Part shown: in pieces, positions 57,272 through 64,000 of the stretch
Layout: every line of letters starts with the position of its first letter
How positions within the stretch are numbered: position 1 is the stretch's first letter
NCBI RefSeq assembly: GCF_002901825.1
Contig: NZ_PPQD01000030.1
Coordinates: 64,341-128,340, forward strand
From: Mammaliicoccus sciuri
GTDB lineage: Bacteria > Bacillota > Bacilli > Staphylococcales > Staphylococcaceae
Direction: 5' to 3'
DNA length: 64,000 bases
Position numbers and translations under genes: made by a program
The notes under the pieces: model-generated
Databases searched by the model: none
What the model was told of the DNA's origin: nothing
Seen by the model: the letters and a program-made list of their open reading frames with translations, nothing else

Positions 57272-57892
57272 ATGAAAGAATTAACTAAACGTCAATCTGA
57301 AATATATCAATTCATCAAACATATAGTACAAACGAAAGGCTATCCGCCTAGCGTACGTGAAATTGGTTTAGCAGTCGGCTTAGCGTCAAGCTCTACTGTA
57401 CATGGTCATTTATCAAGACTAGAAGAAAAGGGCTACATTAAACGTGACCCAACTAAACCACGAGCAATAGAAATCACAGAAACAGTCGGAGAGAACGTTA
57501 ACCAAGAGAACACCATTCACGTTCCAGTTATCGGTAAAGTTACAGCAGGTATACCTATTACGGCTGTAGAGAATGTAGAGGAATACTTCCCATTACCTGC
57601 ACATTTCACATCAACACATAATAGCAATATCTTTATATTAGATGTTGTCGGCGATAGTATGATTGAAGCTGGTATACTAGACGGCGATAAAGTAATCGTA
57701 CGTAGTCAATCAATCGCTGAGAATGGTGATATCATAGTTGCAATGACAGAAGATGATGAAGCTACAGTTAAACGTTTTTACAAAGAGGAAACGCGATATA
57801 GACTTCAACCAGAGAACAATACAATGGAACCTATTTATTTAGATAACGTTACAGTATTGGGTAAAGTTGTTGGATTGTTTAGAGAAATGTAA
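57272..57892 (+). CDS. lexA: LexA repressor
   Basis: 206 residues. The N-terminal winged HTH is at about 27-53 ([20 protein letters not shown]). The C-terminal protease domain has the Ala92-Gly93 self-cleavage bond (VTAGIPI), catalytic Ser129 (VGDSMIEAG) and Lys167 (TVKRFY). It represses SOS genes until RecA filaments trigger cleavage. GGGAG precedes the ATG. Its own boxes, and those at the Y-family polymerase and parE, define at least four target units in this window. Confidence 0.97.
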   Translation: MKELTKRQSEIYQFIKHIVQTKGYPPSVREIGLAVGLASSSTVHGHLSRLEEKGYIKRDPTKPRAIEITETVGENVNQENTIHVPVIGKVTAGIPITAVENVEEYFPLPAHFTSTHNSNIFILDVVGDSMIEAGILDGDKVIVRSQSIAENGDIIVAMTEDDEATVKRFYKEETRYRLQPENNTMEPIYLDNVTVLGKVVGLFREM

Positions 57893-57898
57893 CATAAC

Positions 57899-57931
57899 AA
57901 AAAGGAGATGCGCTTGCATCTCCTTTTTTCA
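57899..57931 (+). terminator. lexA terminator
   Basis: AAAAAGGAGATGC and GCATCTCCTTTTT pair perfectly around GCTT, followed by TTC. Confidence 0.92.
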
Positions 57932-57970
57932 TATTCCCTTTATCGAGTTCTTTCTTTACTTGTCATATAT

Positions 57971-58054
57971 TTATGATACATCTTTTTTATTTAATAATTC
58001 TTTAATACGTTCTAAGACATCTAAATCTTTTCGTTTTATTTCTTTATTTTCCAT
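57971..58054 (-). CDS. Putative 27-residue small protein
   Basis: A very short frame encoding MENKEIKRKDLDVLERIKEL followed by LNKKDVS and a TAA stop. It is highly charged and likely helical. AAAGGGG lies nine bases before the ATG. A -10-like TATAAT and a perfect 14-bp palindrome lie about 100 bp upstream. The ribosome site and amphipathic pattern make it more than a chance frame, but conservation has not been tested. No known family is recognised. Confidence 0.45.
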   Translation of the reverse strand: MENKEIKRKDLDVLERIKELLNKKDVS

Positions 58055-58160
58055 GTAAAACTACCCCTTTATATGTTATTTCACCAATCAAAATTACTAG
58101 AAACAACATGTGTTAAACATTTAAGGAAATATGAAATATTGACTTTTCTCGATTTAATTA

Positions 58161-58174
58161 TATCAACGTTGATA
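58161..58174. promoter_or_regulatory. Perfect 14-bp palindrome TATCAACGTTGATA
   Basis: The palindrome overlaps a minus-strand TATAAT-like -10 ahead of the 27-residue ORF and lies just beyond the 3' end of the CAP-domain gene. It may be an operator. A flanking GATAAG/CTTATC pair (58171-58192) could also act as a weak hairpin for the CAP gene. Confidence 0.4.
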
Positions 58175-58197
58175 AGATAATACCACTTATCTCTTTT

Positions 58198-59214
58198 CTA
58201 TTGTTGCGTGATGTAGTTCTCCGTCCAATATGGCTGTAATTCTTCGCCAATATCAACACCTACACCTAATTCTTTATAATCTTTATTTAAAATGTTTTTT
58301 CTATGTCCAAGTGAATTCATGAGACCATGATGTGCATATATACTACTGATTTGACCATAAGCCAAGTTTTCCCCAGCTGTTACATATTTAAAACCATCTC
58401 GATCTAATCTATCAAATGGAGACATACCTTGTTTGTTATTATGATCAAAATAATCATTATTCACCATGTCTTGACTATGCTTTCTTGCAGTTTCGCTAAT
58501 ACGTTCATTATAAGTTAATGTCGGTAATCCAAACTGTACTCTTTCGGCATTTACAAGATCAAAGTTTTGTAATTCTAAAGCTTTTTTGTATTCATCAGAT
58601 GCTGCATGATACTGATTCGTTCGCTTATCTTCAGTTGATGATGCAATCTGCATGAGACCTTTAATTTGATTATTTTCATGTTTATCATAAAACACGGTTG
58701 TATAGATGTTATCAAATTTGAAAACATCATAATCTTCATCATTTTGTATGAGTTTCACTTTTTCTTTTTCTATTGCTTTTTCAGGCTCACCAAGTATAGA
58801 ACGAACTTTATCTTTGTTCATTTTACTTGTGATACCTTTTTTAGAAGTTATAAGGTCTTGGTTTGTATATAAACCAGTTACTTTGTCATGACCATAACTT
58901 ACCATCACAAATTCATGATAGTCGTTATGATACACATGCCATTTCTCGTTATATTCATTAACTGTTATACGCTTAGGTTTACCAAGTTTCTTTTCTACTT
59001 CGCTTTTTGTTTGATTGATTTGAATATTATTAATCGCAAATTCTTGGTCATCTGGTGTCTTCAGTTCAACCTTTTTAGCTGATTCTTCGTGTTGTAATCC
59101 TTGTTGAACATTCAATACTTTTTGCCCAATTTGTCTAGACAAATTTGATTCTGGGACTGGCTTGATAAGTGTTAAGCATAATAGCAACATAAATAAAAAG
59201 AATACTTTTCTCAA
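58198..59214 (-). CDS. Secreted CAP-domain protein
   Basis: 338 residues. A hydrophobic N-terminal signal or anchor segment (about 4-20) precedes a CAP-associated N-terminal domain (about 58-195, with ITVNEYNEKWHVYHND and KVRSILGEPEKAI). The CAP/SCP domain (about 210-335) has the family's His and Glu residues in YFDHNNKQG, TAGENLAYG and LGHRKNILN. The organisation matches YlbC-type proteins of Bacilli, of unknown function. Translation starts at TTG (59214) with GAGGTG seven bases before it, 18 bp after guaC. Confidence 0.86.
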   Translation of the reverse strand: MRKVFFLFMLLLCLTLIKPVPESNLSRQIGQKVLNVQQGLQHEESAKKVELKTPDDQEFAINNIQINQTKSEVEKKLGKPKRITVNEYNEKWHVYHNDYHEFVMVSYGHDKVTGLYTNQDLITSKKGITSKMNKDKVRSILGEPEKAIEKEKVKLIQNDEDYDVFKFDNIYTTVFYDKHENNQIKGLMQIASSTEDKRTNQYHAASDEYKKALELQNFDLVNAERVQFGLPTLTYNERISETARKHSQDMVNNDYFDHNNKQGMSPFDRLDRDGFKYVTAGENLAYGQISSIYAHHGLMNSLGHRKNILNKDYKELGVGVDIGEELQPYWTENYITQQ

Positions 59215-59232
59215 GTCGTCACCTCACTTGTT

Positions 59233-60216
59233 TTAGCCGCGATCACTGTCACCATTAAATATTGAATTACGAACAATTACATAGTCTACTTTTGTAATAG
59301 AATGTAGATCTTTTCCACCTGCATATGAAATAGAACTTTGTAAATCTTGTTCGATTTCAATTAACGTATCTTTTAGAGAGCCTTTATGTTCTACAAACAT
59401 CTTTTTACCCTCTACATTTTTACGCTCACCTTTTTGAAATTCAGATGCACTACCGAAATACTCTTTATATAGTTTACCTTCTAATTCAACTGTTTCACCT
59501 GGCGATTCTTCATGTGCAGCAAATAATGAACCAACCATTACCATACTTGCACCAAATCTAATAGATTTAGCAATGTCACCGTTAGTTCTAATACCACCAT
59601 CAGCAATCATTGGTTTTCTAGCAGCTTTACTACAAGCGTTAATTGCAGCTAATTGCCATCCACCAGTACCAAATCCAGTTTTAATTTTTGTAATACATAC
59701 TCTACCTGGTCCGATACCAACTTTTGTTGCGTCAGCACCCGCATTTTCAAGTTCACGAACACCCTCAGGTGTACCAACATTACCTGCAATTACAAATGAT
59801 TCAGGAATATGTTGTTTAATATGTTTAATCATTCTAATAACTTGCTCAGAATGACCATGTGCAATATCTATTGTTATATATTCAGGAACAAGCCCTTCAT
59901 TAGAAAGTTGTTCTATAAAAGTATATTCATTGTCTTTAACACCTACAGAAATTGAAGCGAATAAGTTTTGGCTTTGCATTTTTTTGATAAATGGAATACG
60001 TCCTTCTTCATCAAAGCGATGCATGATATAAAAATAATCATTACTAGCAAACCATTCAGCTAGTTCTTCATTCATGACTGTTTGCATATTGGCAGGTACT
60101 ACTGGTAATTTAAATGTCTTTGGACCAAATTTTACAGTAGTATCACATTCAGAACGGCTTTCTACTATACATTTATTTGGTATTAACTGTACATCTTCAT
60201 AATCAAAAATTTTCAT
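59233..60216 (-). CDS. guaC: GMP reductase
   Basis: 327 residues, the usual length of Gram-positive GuaC. It reduces GMP to IMP with NADPH. The IMPDH/GMPR barrel has [16 protein letters not shown] at the start, [20 protein letters not shown], the active-site Cys in [13 protein letters not shown] and the phosphate site [15 protein letters not shown]. It lacks CBS domains, so it is not GuaB. ATG 60216 is favoured over a GTG six codons earlier because GAGG fits its spacing. Confidence 0.94.
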   Translation of the reverse strand: MKIFDYEDVQLIPNKCIVESRSECDTTVKFGPKTFKLPVVPANMQTVMNEELAEWFASNDYFYIMHRFDEEGRIPFIKKMQSQNLFASISVGVKDNEYTFIEQLSNEGLVPEYITIDIAHGHSEQVIRMIKHIKQHIPESFVIAGNVGTPEGVRELENAGADATKVGIGPGRVCITKIKTGFGTGGWQLAAINACSKAARKPMIADGGIRTNGDIAKSIRFGASMVMVGSLFAAHEESPGETVELEGKLYKEYFGSASEFQKGERKNVEGKKMFVEHKGSLKDTLIEIEQDLQSSISYAGGKDLHSITKVDYVIVRNSIFNGDSDRG

Positions 60217-60307
60217 ATCAATAACCTCTTTCACAACTATTAATAATAATCCATTAGTTACTATACATGGTTAAGTAGTAAAAGTAAACGAAATAATACT
60301 ATAAATA

Positions 60308-61246
60308 TTATTTATTTAGAGCTTTATCAAGAGTTTTGATATTTTCTTCCATTAAAGACTGATATGAAATATTTTTTTGTTTTGCTTCATCTTTAGTTAA
60401 TACTTCTAAATTATGAAATTTTAACGGTTTACTTTTCGTATCTTTCTTTATAATATCTGTCATTTTTGAACTAACATTTTGTTCATATAAAATATATGGA
60501 GATTTCGAATTGTTAATATCTTTAATAATTTCTAATATTTCTTTTTGAGTTGGTTCTTCATTATTCATGCCTGTGACACCTTTTTGTTTAAAATGATATC
60601 TGGTAGCTAAATAACCTAGAGAATCATGAGAAATAAATACTGTATCTCTTTTTGTATCTTTCGTTATGTTTTGTAAACTTTCATCAATTTCGTTTATATC
60701 TTTAATGAGGTCTTGATAATTTTTTTGATAATAATCTTTATGCTCTGGATCCTTTTGAATGAGTTTTTCTTTAATAGATTTAGCCGCTTCTTTATTGACA
60801 ATTGGGTCTAACCAAATATGTGGATCATTAGCACTTTCTTCGTGTTCATGTTCATGCTCTTCTTCACCATGCTCATGATGATGTTCTAAAATATGACTTT
60901 CTTTCAAATTAGCTACCGCTTCTAATTTATGATCATCACTTTTAATAGTAGAACTAATTTTTTTAGCTACTGGATCTAATTCATTTGAAGAATAAATAAA
61001 TAGATCACTTTTAGCGATATTGAGCATTTCTTTTTGAGTTGGCTCATAGTTATGTAAATCTGTACCGCTTGGGTAAATAGAATTGGCATCTACATATTTG
61101 CCACCAATTTGTTTAGCAAAGCTTTCATATGGAAAGTTTGTAGCATAGATTTTAATTTTGTCATCCTTTGATGTTTGGTTATTACAACCTGCAAGGATGA
61201 ACGCCATCATTAATAGTGCACCAACTATAATATATATTTTTTTCAT
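60308..61246 (-). CDS. Zinc-type metal ABC transporter substrate-binding lipoprotein (ZnuA/AdcA-like)
   Basis: 312 residues. The lipobox is LAGC (Cys21). The cluster A-1 fold has ATNFPYESFAKQIGG, a His in GTDLHNYEPTQ, a His-rich loop at about 121-137 (HHHEHGEEEHEHEHEE), NDPHIWLDP and a later FISHDSLGYLATRY. The His-rich loop points to zinc. It lacks the C-terminal ZinT domain of S. aureus AdcA (about 515 residues). No permease or ATPase gene adjoins, so it is an orphan binding protein. It is divergent from rpmG across a Zur-like box. Confidence 0.88.
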   Translation of the reverse strand: MKKIYIIVGALLMMAFILAGCNNQTSKDDKIKIYATNFPYESFAKQIGGKYVDANSIYPSGTDLHNYEPTQKEMLNIAKSDLFIYSSNELDPVAKKISSTIKSDDHKLEAVANLKESHILEHHHEHGEEEHEHEHEESANDPHIWLDPIVNKEAAKSIKEKLIQKDPEHKDYYQKNYQDLIKDINEIDESLQNITKDTKRDTVFISHDSLGYLATRYHFKQKGVTGMNNEEPTQKEILEIIKDINNSKSPYILYEQNVSSKMTDIIKKDTKSKPLKFHNLEVLTKDEAKQKNISYQSLMEENIKTLDKALNK

Positions 61247-61337
61247 ATTTTAACTCCTACATGATTATTTGTTTTAATTATAACAATATACGCTTTTACA
61301 CATCATATCGCAATTATATAATACACATATTTTTGCA

Positions 61338-61387
61338 TTGAAAACTCATTTGTATTATGCTAAAATTATAAAACGTAACGATTACTG
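61338..61387 (+). promoter_or_regulatory. rpmG promoter with a Zur-like box
   Basis: TTGAAA (61338-61343), 17 bp, TAAAAT (61361-61366). ACGTAACGATTACTG (61373-61387) follows at about +1 to +15. It fits the Zur 7-1-7 consensus TCGTAATNATTACGA at 10 of 14 positions, so it is a candidate rather than a certain site. It lies in the shared region with the zinc-binding lipoprotein gene. Confidence 0.5.
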
Positions 61388-61406
61388 AATAGAAAGGCTG
61401 ATGAAC

Positions 61407-61556
61407 ATGCGTGTCAATATCACGTTAGCATGTACTGAATGTGGCGACAGAAATTATATTACAACTAAAAACAAACGTACAAATCCTGAACGTATTGAAA
61501 TGAAAAAATACTGTCCAAGATTAGGTCGTCACACTTTACACCGCGAAACTAAATAA
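61407..61556 (+). CDS. rpmG: 50S ribosomal protein L33
   Basis: 49 residues: [20 protein letters not shown] onward, ending HTLHRETK. It is a small basic protein of the large subunit near the E site. It has CxxC (residues 9 and 12) and a third Cys in KKYCPRLGR, but the fourth zinc ligand is Leu. The rest resembles the cysteine-poor (C-) paralogues, so the zinc ribbon looks incomplete. AAAGG lies nine bases before the ATG. Confidence 0.94.
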   Translation: MRVNITLACTECGDRNYITTKNKRTNPERIEMKKYCPRLGRHTLHRETK

Positions 61557-61586
61557 TTTCTTATTTTATAAGAAAATATACGACAA

Positions 61587-61623
61587 AGAAGTCAATTCAT
61601 ACATCTGAAATGACTTCTATTTT
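61587..61623 (+). terminator. rpmG terminator
   Basis: AGAAGTCA and TGACTTCT pair around a 16-nt loop that contains a smaller TTC/GAA pairing, followed by ATTTTTA. Confidence 0.75.
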
Positions 61624-61759
61624 TATACATTTATACTTTATGGCTTTAAAGCATTTATGCGTTAAAAGTTTTTGTTGCTTATTTACTGAAATACTAATAA
61701 AATAATATGTATATTTTATTTACAGATAAATTGTACTATTAGAAAGCAAGGTGAATTAT

Positions 61760-63202
61760 ATGGAAGAAATGAAACGAGGATTAAAGACTAGACACATATC
61801 AATGATCGCCATTGGTGGTTCAATTGGTACTGGTTTGTTTATGGCGAGTGGTGCAGTCATCACTCAAGCAGGACCTGGTGGTGCACTTATAGCTTATTCT
61901 ATTATTGGTGTTATGCTCTACTTTTTAATGACAGCTATAGGAGAACTTGCAACTTTTTATCCAGTTTCTGGTTCATTTAGTGCATACTCAAGTAGATTTA
62001 TAGATCCGTCAGCAGGATTTACTGTTGGTTGGCTTTATTGGGTAATTTGGGCACTGGTAACAAGCGTTGATATATTAACTGCAGCAAAAATCATTACATA
62101 CTGGGATATATTCCAAAATATTAACCCGTTTGTATGGAGCATTATTTTCTTAATCATTCTATTTTTATTAAATGCTTTTACAGTTAAAGCATTTGGTGAA
62201 GCTGAATATTGGTTAAGTTTTATAAAAGTCGCGACTATTATCATCTTCTTAATAGTTGGTGTTCTTGTGATATTTGGAATCTTAGGCGGTAATGAACCAT
62301 TAGGATTATCAAACTTCACTTATAAAGAAGCACCATTTGTAAATGGTATTTCTGGTTTCTTAGGCGTACTACTTGTTGCTGGATTTAGCTTCGGTGGTAC
62401 AGAAGTAGTAGCCGTAACAGCTGGTGAATCTGAAAACCCTAAAGAATCCATGCCAAAAGCAATTAGACAAGTATTCTGGAGAATTTTATTATTTTATATT
62501 TTAGCAATCGCTGTGATTGCAGCAATTATTCCATATACTGATCCATTGTTATTAAATAAATCAAACACTGTAACACAAAGTCCGTTTACAATCGTATTTG
62601 ATAGAGTTGGTATAGCATTTGCTGCTTCCATTATTAATGCAGTTATTTTAACAGCACTTATTTCAGCTGGTAACTCAGGCTTATATGCTACAAGTAGATT
62701 ACTTTACTCACTTGCTCAACATAAGCAAGCACCTAAGTTTATCAATAACTTAAATAGAAACAATATGCCGTTCGTTTCATTATGCGTCACAATCGTATTA
62801 ATTTTCGCGTCTATCGTATATGCAACGATTAACGCTGATGGTTATTATAGATTGTTGAATATGTTAGGCGCACTTGTTACTTTAGTTTGGCTAATGAGTA
62901 TTATCAGTCATATTCGATTAAGGATGGCCATTAAGAAACAAGGCAAATCAGCGACAGATACACTTGAATATAAAGCACCTTTATATCCATTAGGACCAAT
63001 CATCGTAATCGCTGTTATAGCATTCTTATTAATCGGTCAATCATTTGATAGCATTATGACATTGAACTTCCCAGTATTAATCGAATCATTCTTACCGATT
63101 ATATTAGGTTTCGTAGTATACTTTATTCATAAATTCACAACGAAATCAAAAATTATCAAACTTGAAGATATTGATTTAAGAAAACACCAATATAAGAAAT
63201 AA
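61760..63202 (+). CDS. AAT-family amino acid permease
   Basis: 480 residues with twelve membrane segments. The APC start is MKRGLKTRHISMIAIGGSIG then TGLFMASG (about 4-31). The GGTEVVAVTAGESENPKESMPKAI segment is split over about 214-237. The tail is cytoplasmic and charged. It transports an amino acid with H+. Lysine (LysP-like), aromatic amino acids or GABA are all possible and the sequence does not decide. No T-box or lysine riboswitch is visible in the 200 bp upstream. ATG 61760 is preferred to a GTG at 61751, which overlaps AAGGTG. Confidence 0.88.
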   Translation: MEEMKRGLKTRHISMIAIGGSIGTGLFMASGAVITQAGPGGALIAYSIIGVMLYFLMTAIGELATFYPVSGSFSAYSSRFIDPSAGFTVGWLYWVIWALVTSVDILTAAKIITYWDIFQNINPFVWSIIFLIILFLLNAFTVKAFGEAEYWLSFIKVATIIIFLIVGVLVIFGILGGNEPLGLSNFTYKEAPFVNGISGFLGVLLVAGFSFGGTEVVAVTAGESENPKESMPKAIRQVFWRILLFYILAIAVIAAIIPYTDPLLLNKSNTVTQSPFTIVFDRVGIAFAASIINAVILTALISAGNSGLYATSRLLYSLAQHKQAPKFINNLNRNNMPFVSLCVTIVLIFASIVYATINADGYYRLLNMLGALVTLVWLMSIISHIRLRMAIKKQGKSATDTLEYKAPLYPLGPIIVIAVIAFLLIGQSFDSIMTLNFPVLIESFLPIILGFVVYFIHKFTTKSKIIKLEDIDLRKHQYKK

Positions 63203-63210
63203 TTTTTAAA

Positions 63211-63245
63211 AGCGCCACTCAATCAACTTGAGTGGCGTTATTTAT
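63211..63245 (+). terminator. Permease terminator
   Basis: CGCCACTCAA (63213-63222) pairs perfectly with TTGAGTGGCG (63228-63237), followed by TTATTTATA. Confidence 0.85.
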
Positions 63246-63270
63246 ATCTAAAATTTTGTTCGTGCTTGCT

Positions 63271-63540
63271 TTCCTTAGTTACACTTCTGTTGAGTTTTGT
63301 TACTAACGGCTTCCTTAATTACAATTCCACCGACTTTTGTTACTATAGACGCTCTTAGTTACATTTCCGCCGACTTTTGTTACTATGGCGCCTCTTAGTT
63401 ACACTTCTGCCGACTTTTGTTGCTATGGCGCCTCTTAGTTACACTTCTGCCGACTTTTGTTACTATGGCGCCTCTTAGTTACACTTCTGCCGACTTTTGT
63501 TACTATGGCGCCTCTTAGTTACACTTCTGCCGACTTTTGT
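63271..63540. repeat. 40-bp tandem repeat array (about 6.75 units)
   Basis: Units of exactly 40 bp begin with CCTTAGTTAC or CTCTTAGTTAC and contain CTTCTGCCGAC, TTTTGTTACTA and GGCGCC. CTTAGTT (or CTTAATT) ends at 63280, 63320, 63360, 63400, 63440, 63480 and 63520. The first two units are diverged and the last four nearly identical, suggesting recent expansion at the right. It is non-coding and located just after the permease terminator. Confidence 0.93.
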
Positions 63541-63697
63541 AACAACAAATCCTACACAAAATATCATTTCCCTAATCCCGAACTCCCTTGTTCAAAACGT
63601 TTATAAAAATTTGCTAACTATAATCTACTTTTTCATATTGCGATATATATAGTATAATAAATATTAATGATAATTTTAGAATAAAGAAGGTGTAAAT

Positions 63698-64000
63698 ATG
63701 ACAGGTCAAACTAATTTATTTGATGATGTTATGGAACAAGATGAACGCTTTGTCATTGTTGTTCAAAGTATTTATGACACACATGCTCAACTCGTTAAGA
63801 AGACACTTAGAGAATATACAAGTTTAACTCGGGAACAGATGCAATCATTATTTGATCATCTTAAAGATTTATATTTAAATGAACCATTTGAAGAGAATCA
63901 AGCATTTTTTGATATTACTGTTTATACGAACCAAGACTATGCAGCGGACCAAATTTATGCGCATATTAAGAGAAAGAAATTCAGCCATGAATGGACGCAT
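63698..64000 (+). CDS. Unidentified protein (N-terminal 101 residues, runs off the window)
   Basis: An open frame from ATG 63698, preceded by GAAGG and a promoter TTTTCA-17 bp-TATAAT (63630-63635, 63653-63658). The protein begins MTGQTNLFDDVMEQDERFVI and is acidic and helical with no signal peptide or membrane segment. I do not recognise the family. The well-formed promoter and ribosome site support a real gene, but only the first 101 codons are visible. Confidence 0.75.
   Translation, partial: MTGQTNLFDDVMEQDERFVIVVQSIYDTHAQLVKKTLREYTSLTREQMQSLFDHLKDLYLNEPFEENQAFFDITVYTNQDYAADQIYAHIKRKKFSHEWTH

Noticed and set aside
57867-58058. 63-residue plus-strand ORF after lexA
   Set aside because: It overlaps the lexA end and its terminator hairpin, has no ribosome binding site, and lies antisense to the better-supported 27-residue frame.
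61557-61759. Lysine riboswitch or T-box before the amino acid permease
   Set aside because: Only the rpmG terminator hairpin is visible. No T-box GGTGG sequence or riboswitch core is present.
63271-63540. STAR-like element or CRISPR
   Set aside because: The 40-bp units lack spacers and lack the GC-rich core I know for STAR elements, so I call it a plain tandem repeat.

Overview
The window is a low-GC Firmicutes chromosome segment with the gene content and order of a staphylococcus-type genome (Staphylococcaceae; possibly Mammaliicoccus or a coagulase-negative Staphylococcus). The markers are FemA, the ParE/ParC pair, LexA with the divergent cell-division inhibitor SosA, MsrR, MprF and GlcT/PtsG, together with AT-rich codon use and strong AGGAGG ribosome binding sites. 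Species cannot be fixed from the sequence alone. Almost all of it is conserved core genome. I see no rRNA, tRNA, CRISPR array, insertion sequence or prophage.

Layout. 1-7.8 kb: the start of femA, a DJ-1/PfpI-like gene, and the complete trpEGDCFBA operon (minus strand) behind a consensus promoter and two tandem tryptophan T-boxes. 7.8-10.8 kb: an M42 aminopeptidase, tyrA, and a 16-copy, exactly 41-bp hairpin minisatellite. 10.8-18.1 kb: a small XRE regulator with a DUF3169 membrane protein, an NhaC-type antiporter, and a probable tartrate/D-malate to glycerate catabolic cluster (DASS-type transporter, glycerate kinase, tartrate/D-malate dehydrogenase, GntR/FCD regulator). The divergent promoters of this cluster each carry the same palindrome between -35 and -10, and one also has a perfect CcpA cre site. 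18.1-24.8 kb: a VOC protein, an SOS-controlled Y-family polymerase that lacks two catalytic aspartates, a half-length Spo0M, mqo, a CDF transporter with a tautomerase, and msrR. 24.8-35.9 kb: msrA, a DedA protein, mprF, an AI-2E family protein, ptsG with its RAT/terminator switch and glcT, a secreted DUF1002 protein, and a sodium:alanine symporter.

35.9-47.9 kb: parC and parE with a LexA box, plsY, a HesB-fold protein, a thioesterase, aconitase, a BCCT transporter with a perfect Fur box between it and aconitase, mscL, and a Sco1-like lipoprotein. 48-57.9 kb: sbcC and sbcD, a YneK-like protein, ccdC, ccdA, yneF, tkt, a DUF896 protein, sosA and lexA. 57.9-64 kb: a very small ORF, a secreted CAP protein, guaC, a His-rich zinc-type binding lipoprotein divergent from an L33 gene with a Zur-like box, an amino acid permease, a second minisatellite (40-bp unit) and the start of an unidentified gene.

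Three regulatory networks recur. The SOS response has LexA boxes before the Y-family polymerase, parE, sosA and lexA. Metal control is suggested by a Fur box and a Zur-like box. Carbon and amino acid supply is controlled by T-boxes, the GlcT RAT, cre and a GntR operator. The least expected items are the polymerase with lost catalytic residues, the rigid 41-bp hairpin array that shares sequence with the adjacent tyrA terminator, and the mirror-image operators of the tartrate/glycerate cluster.
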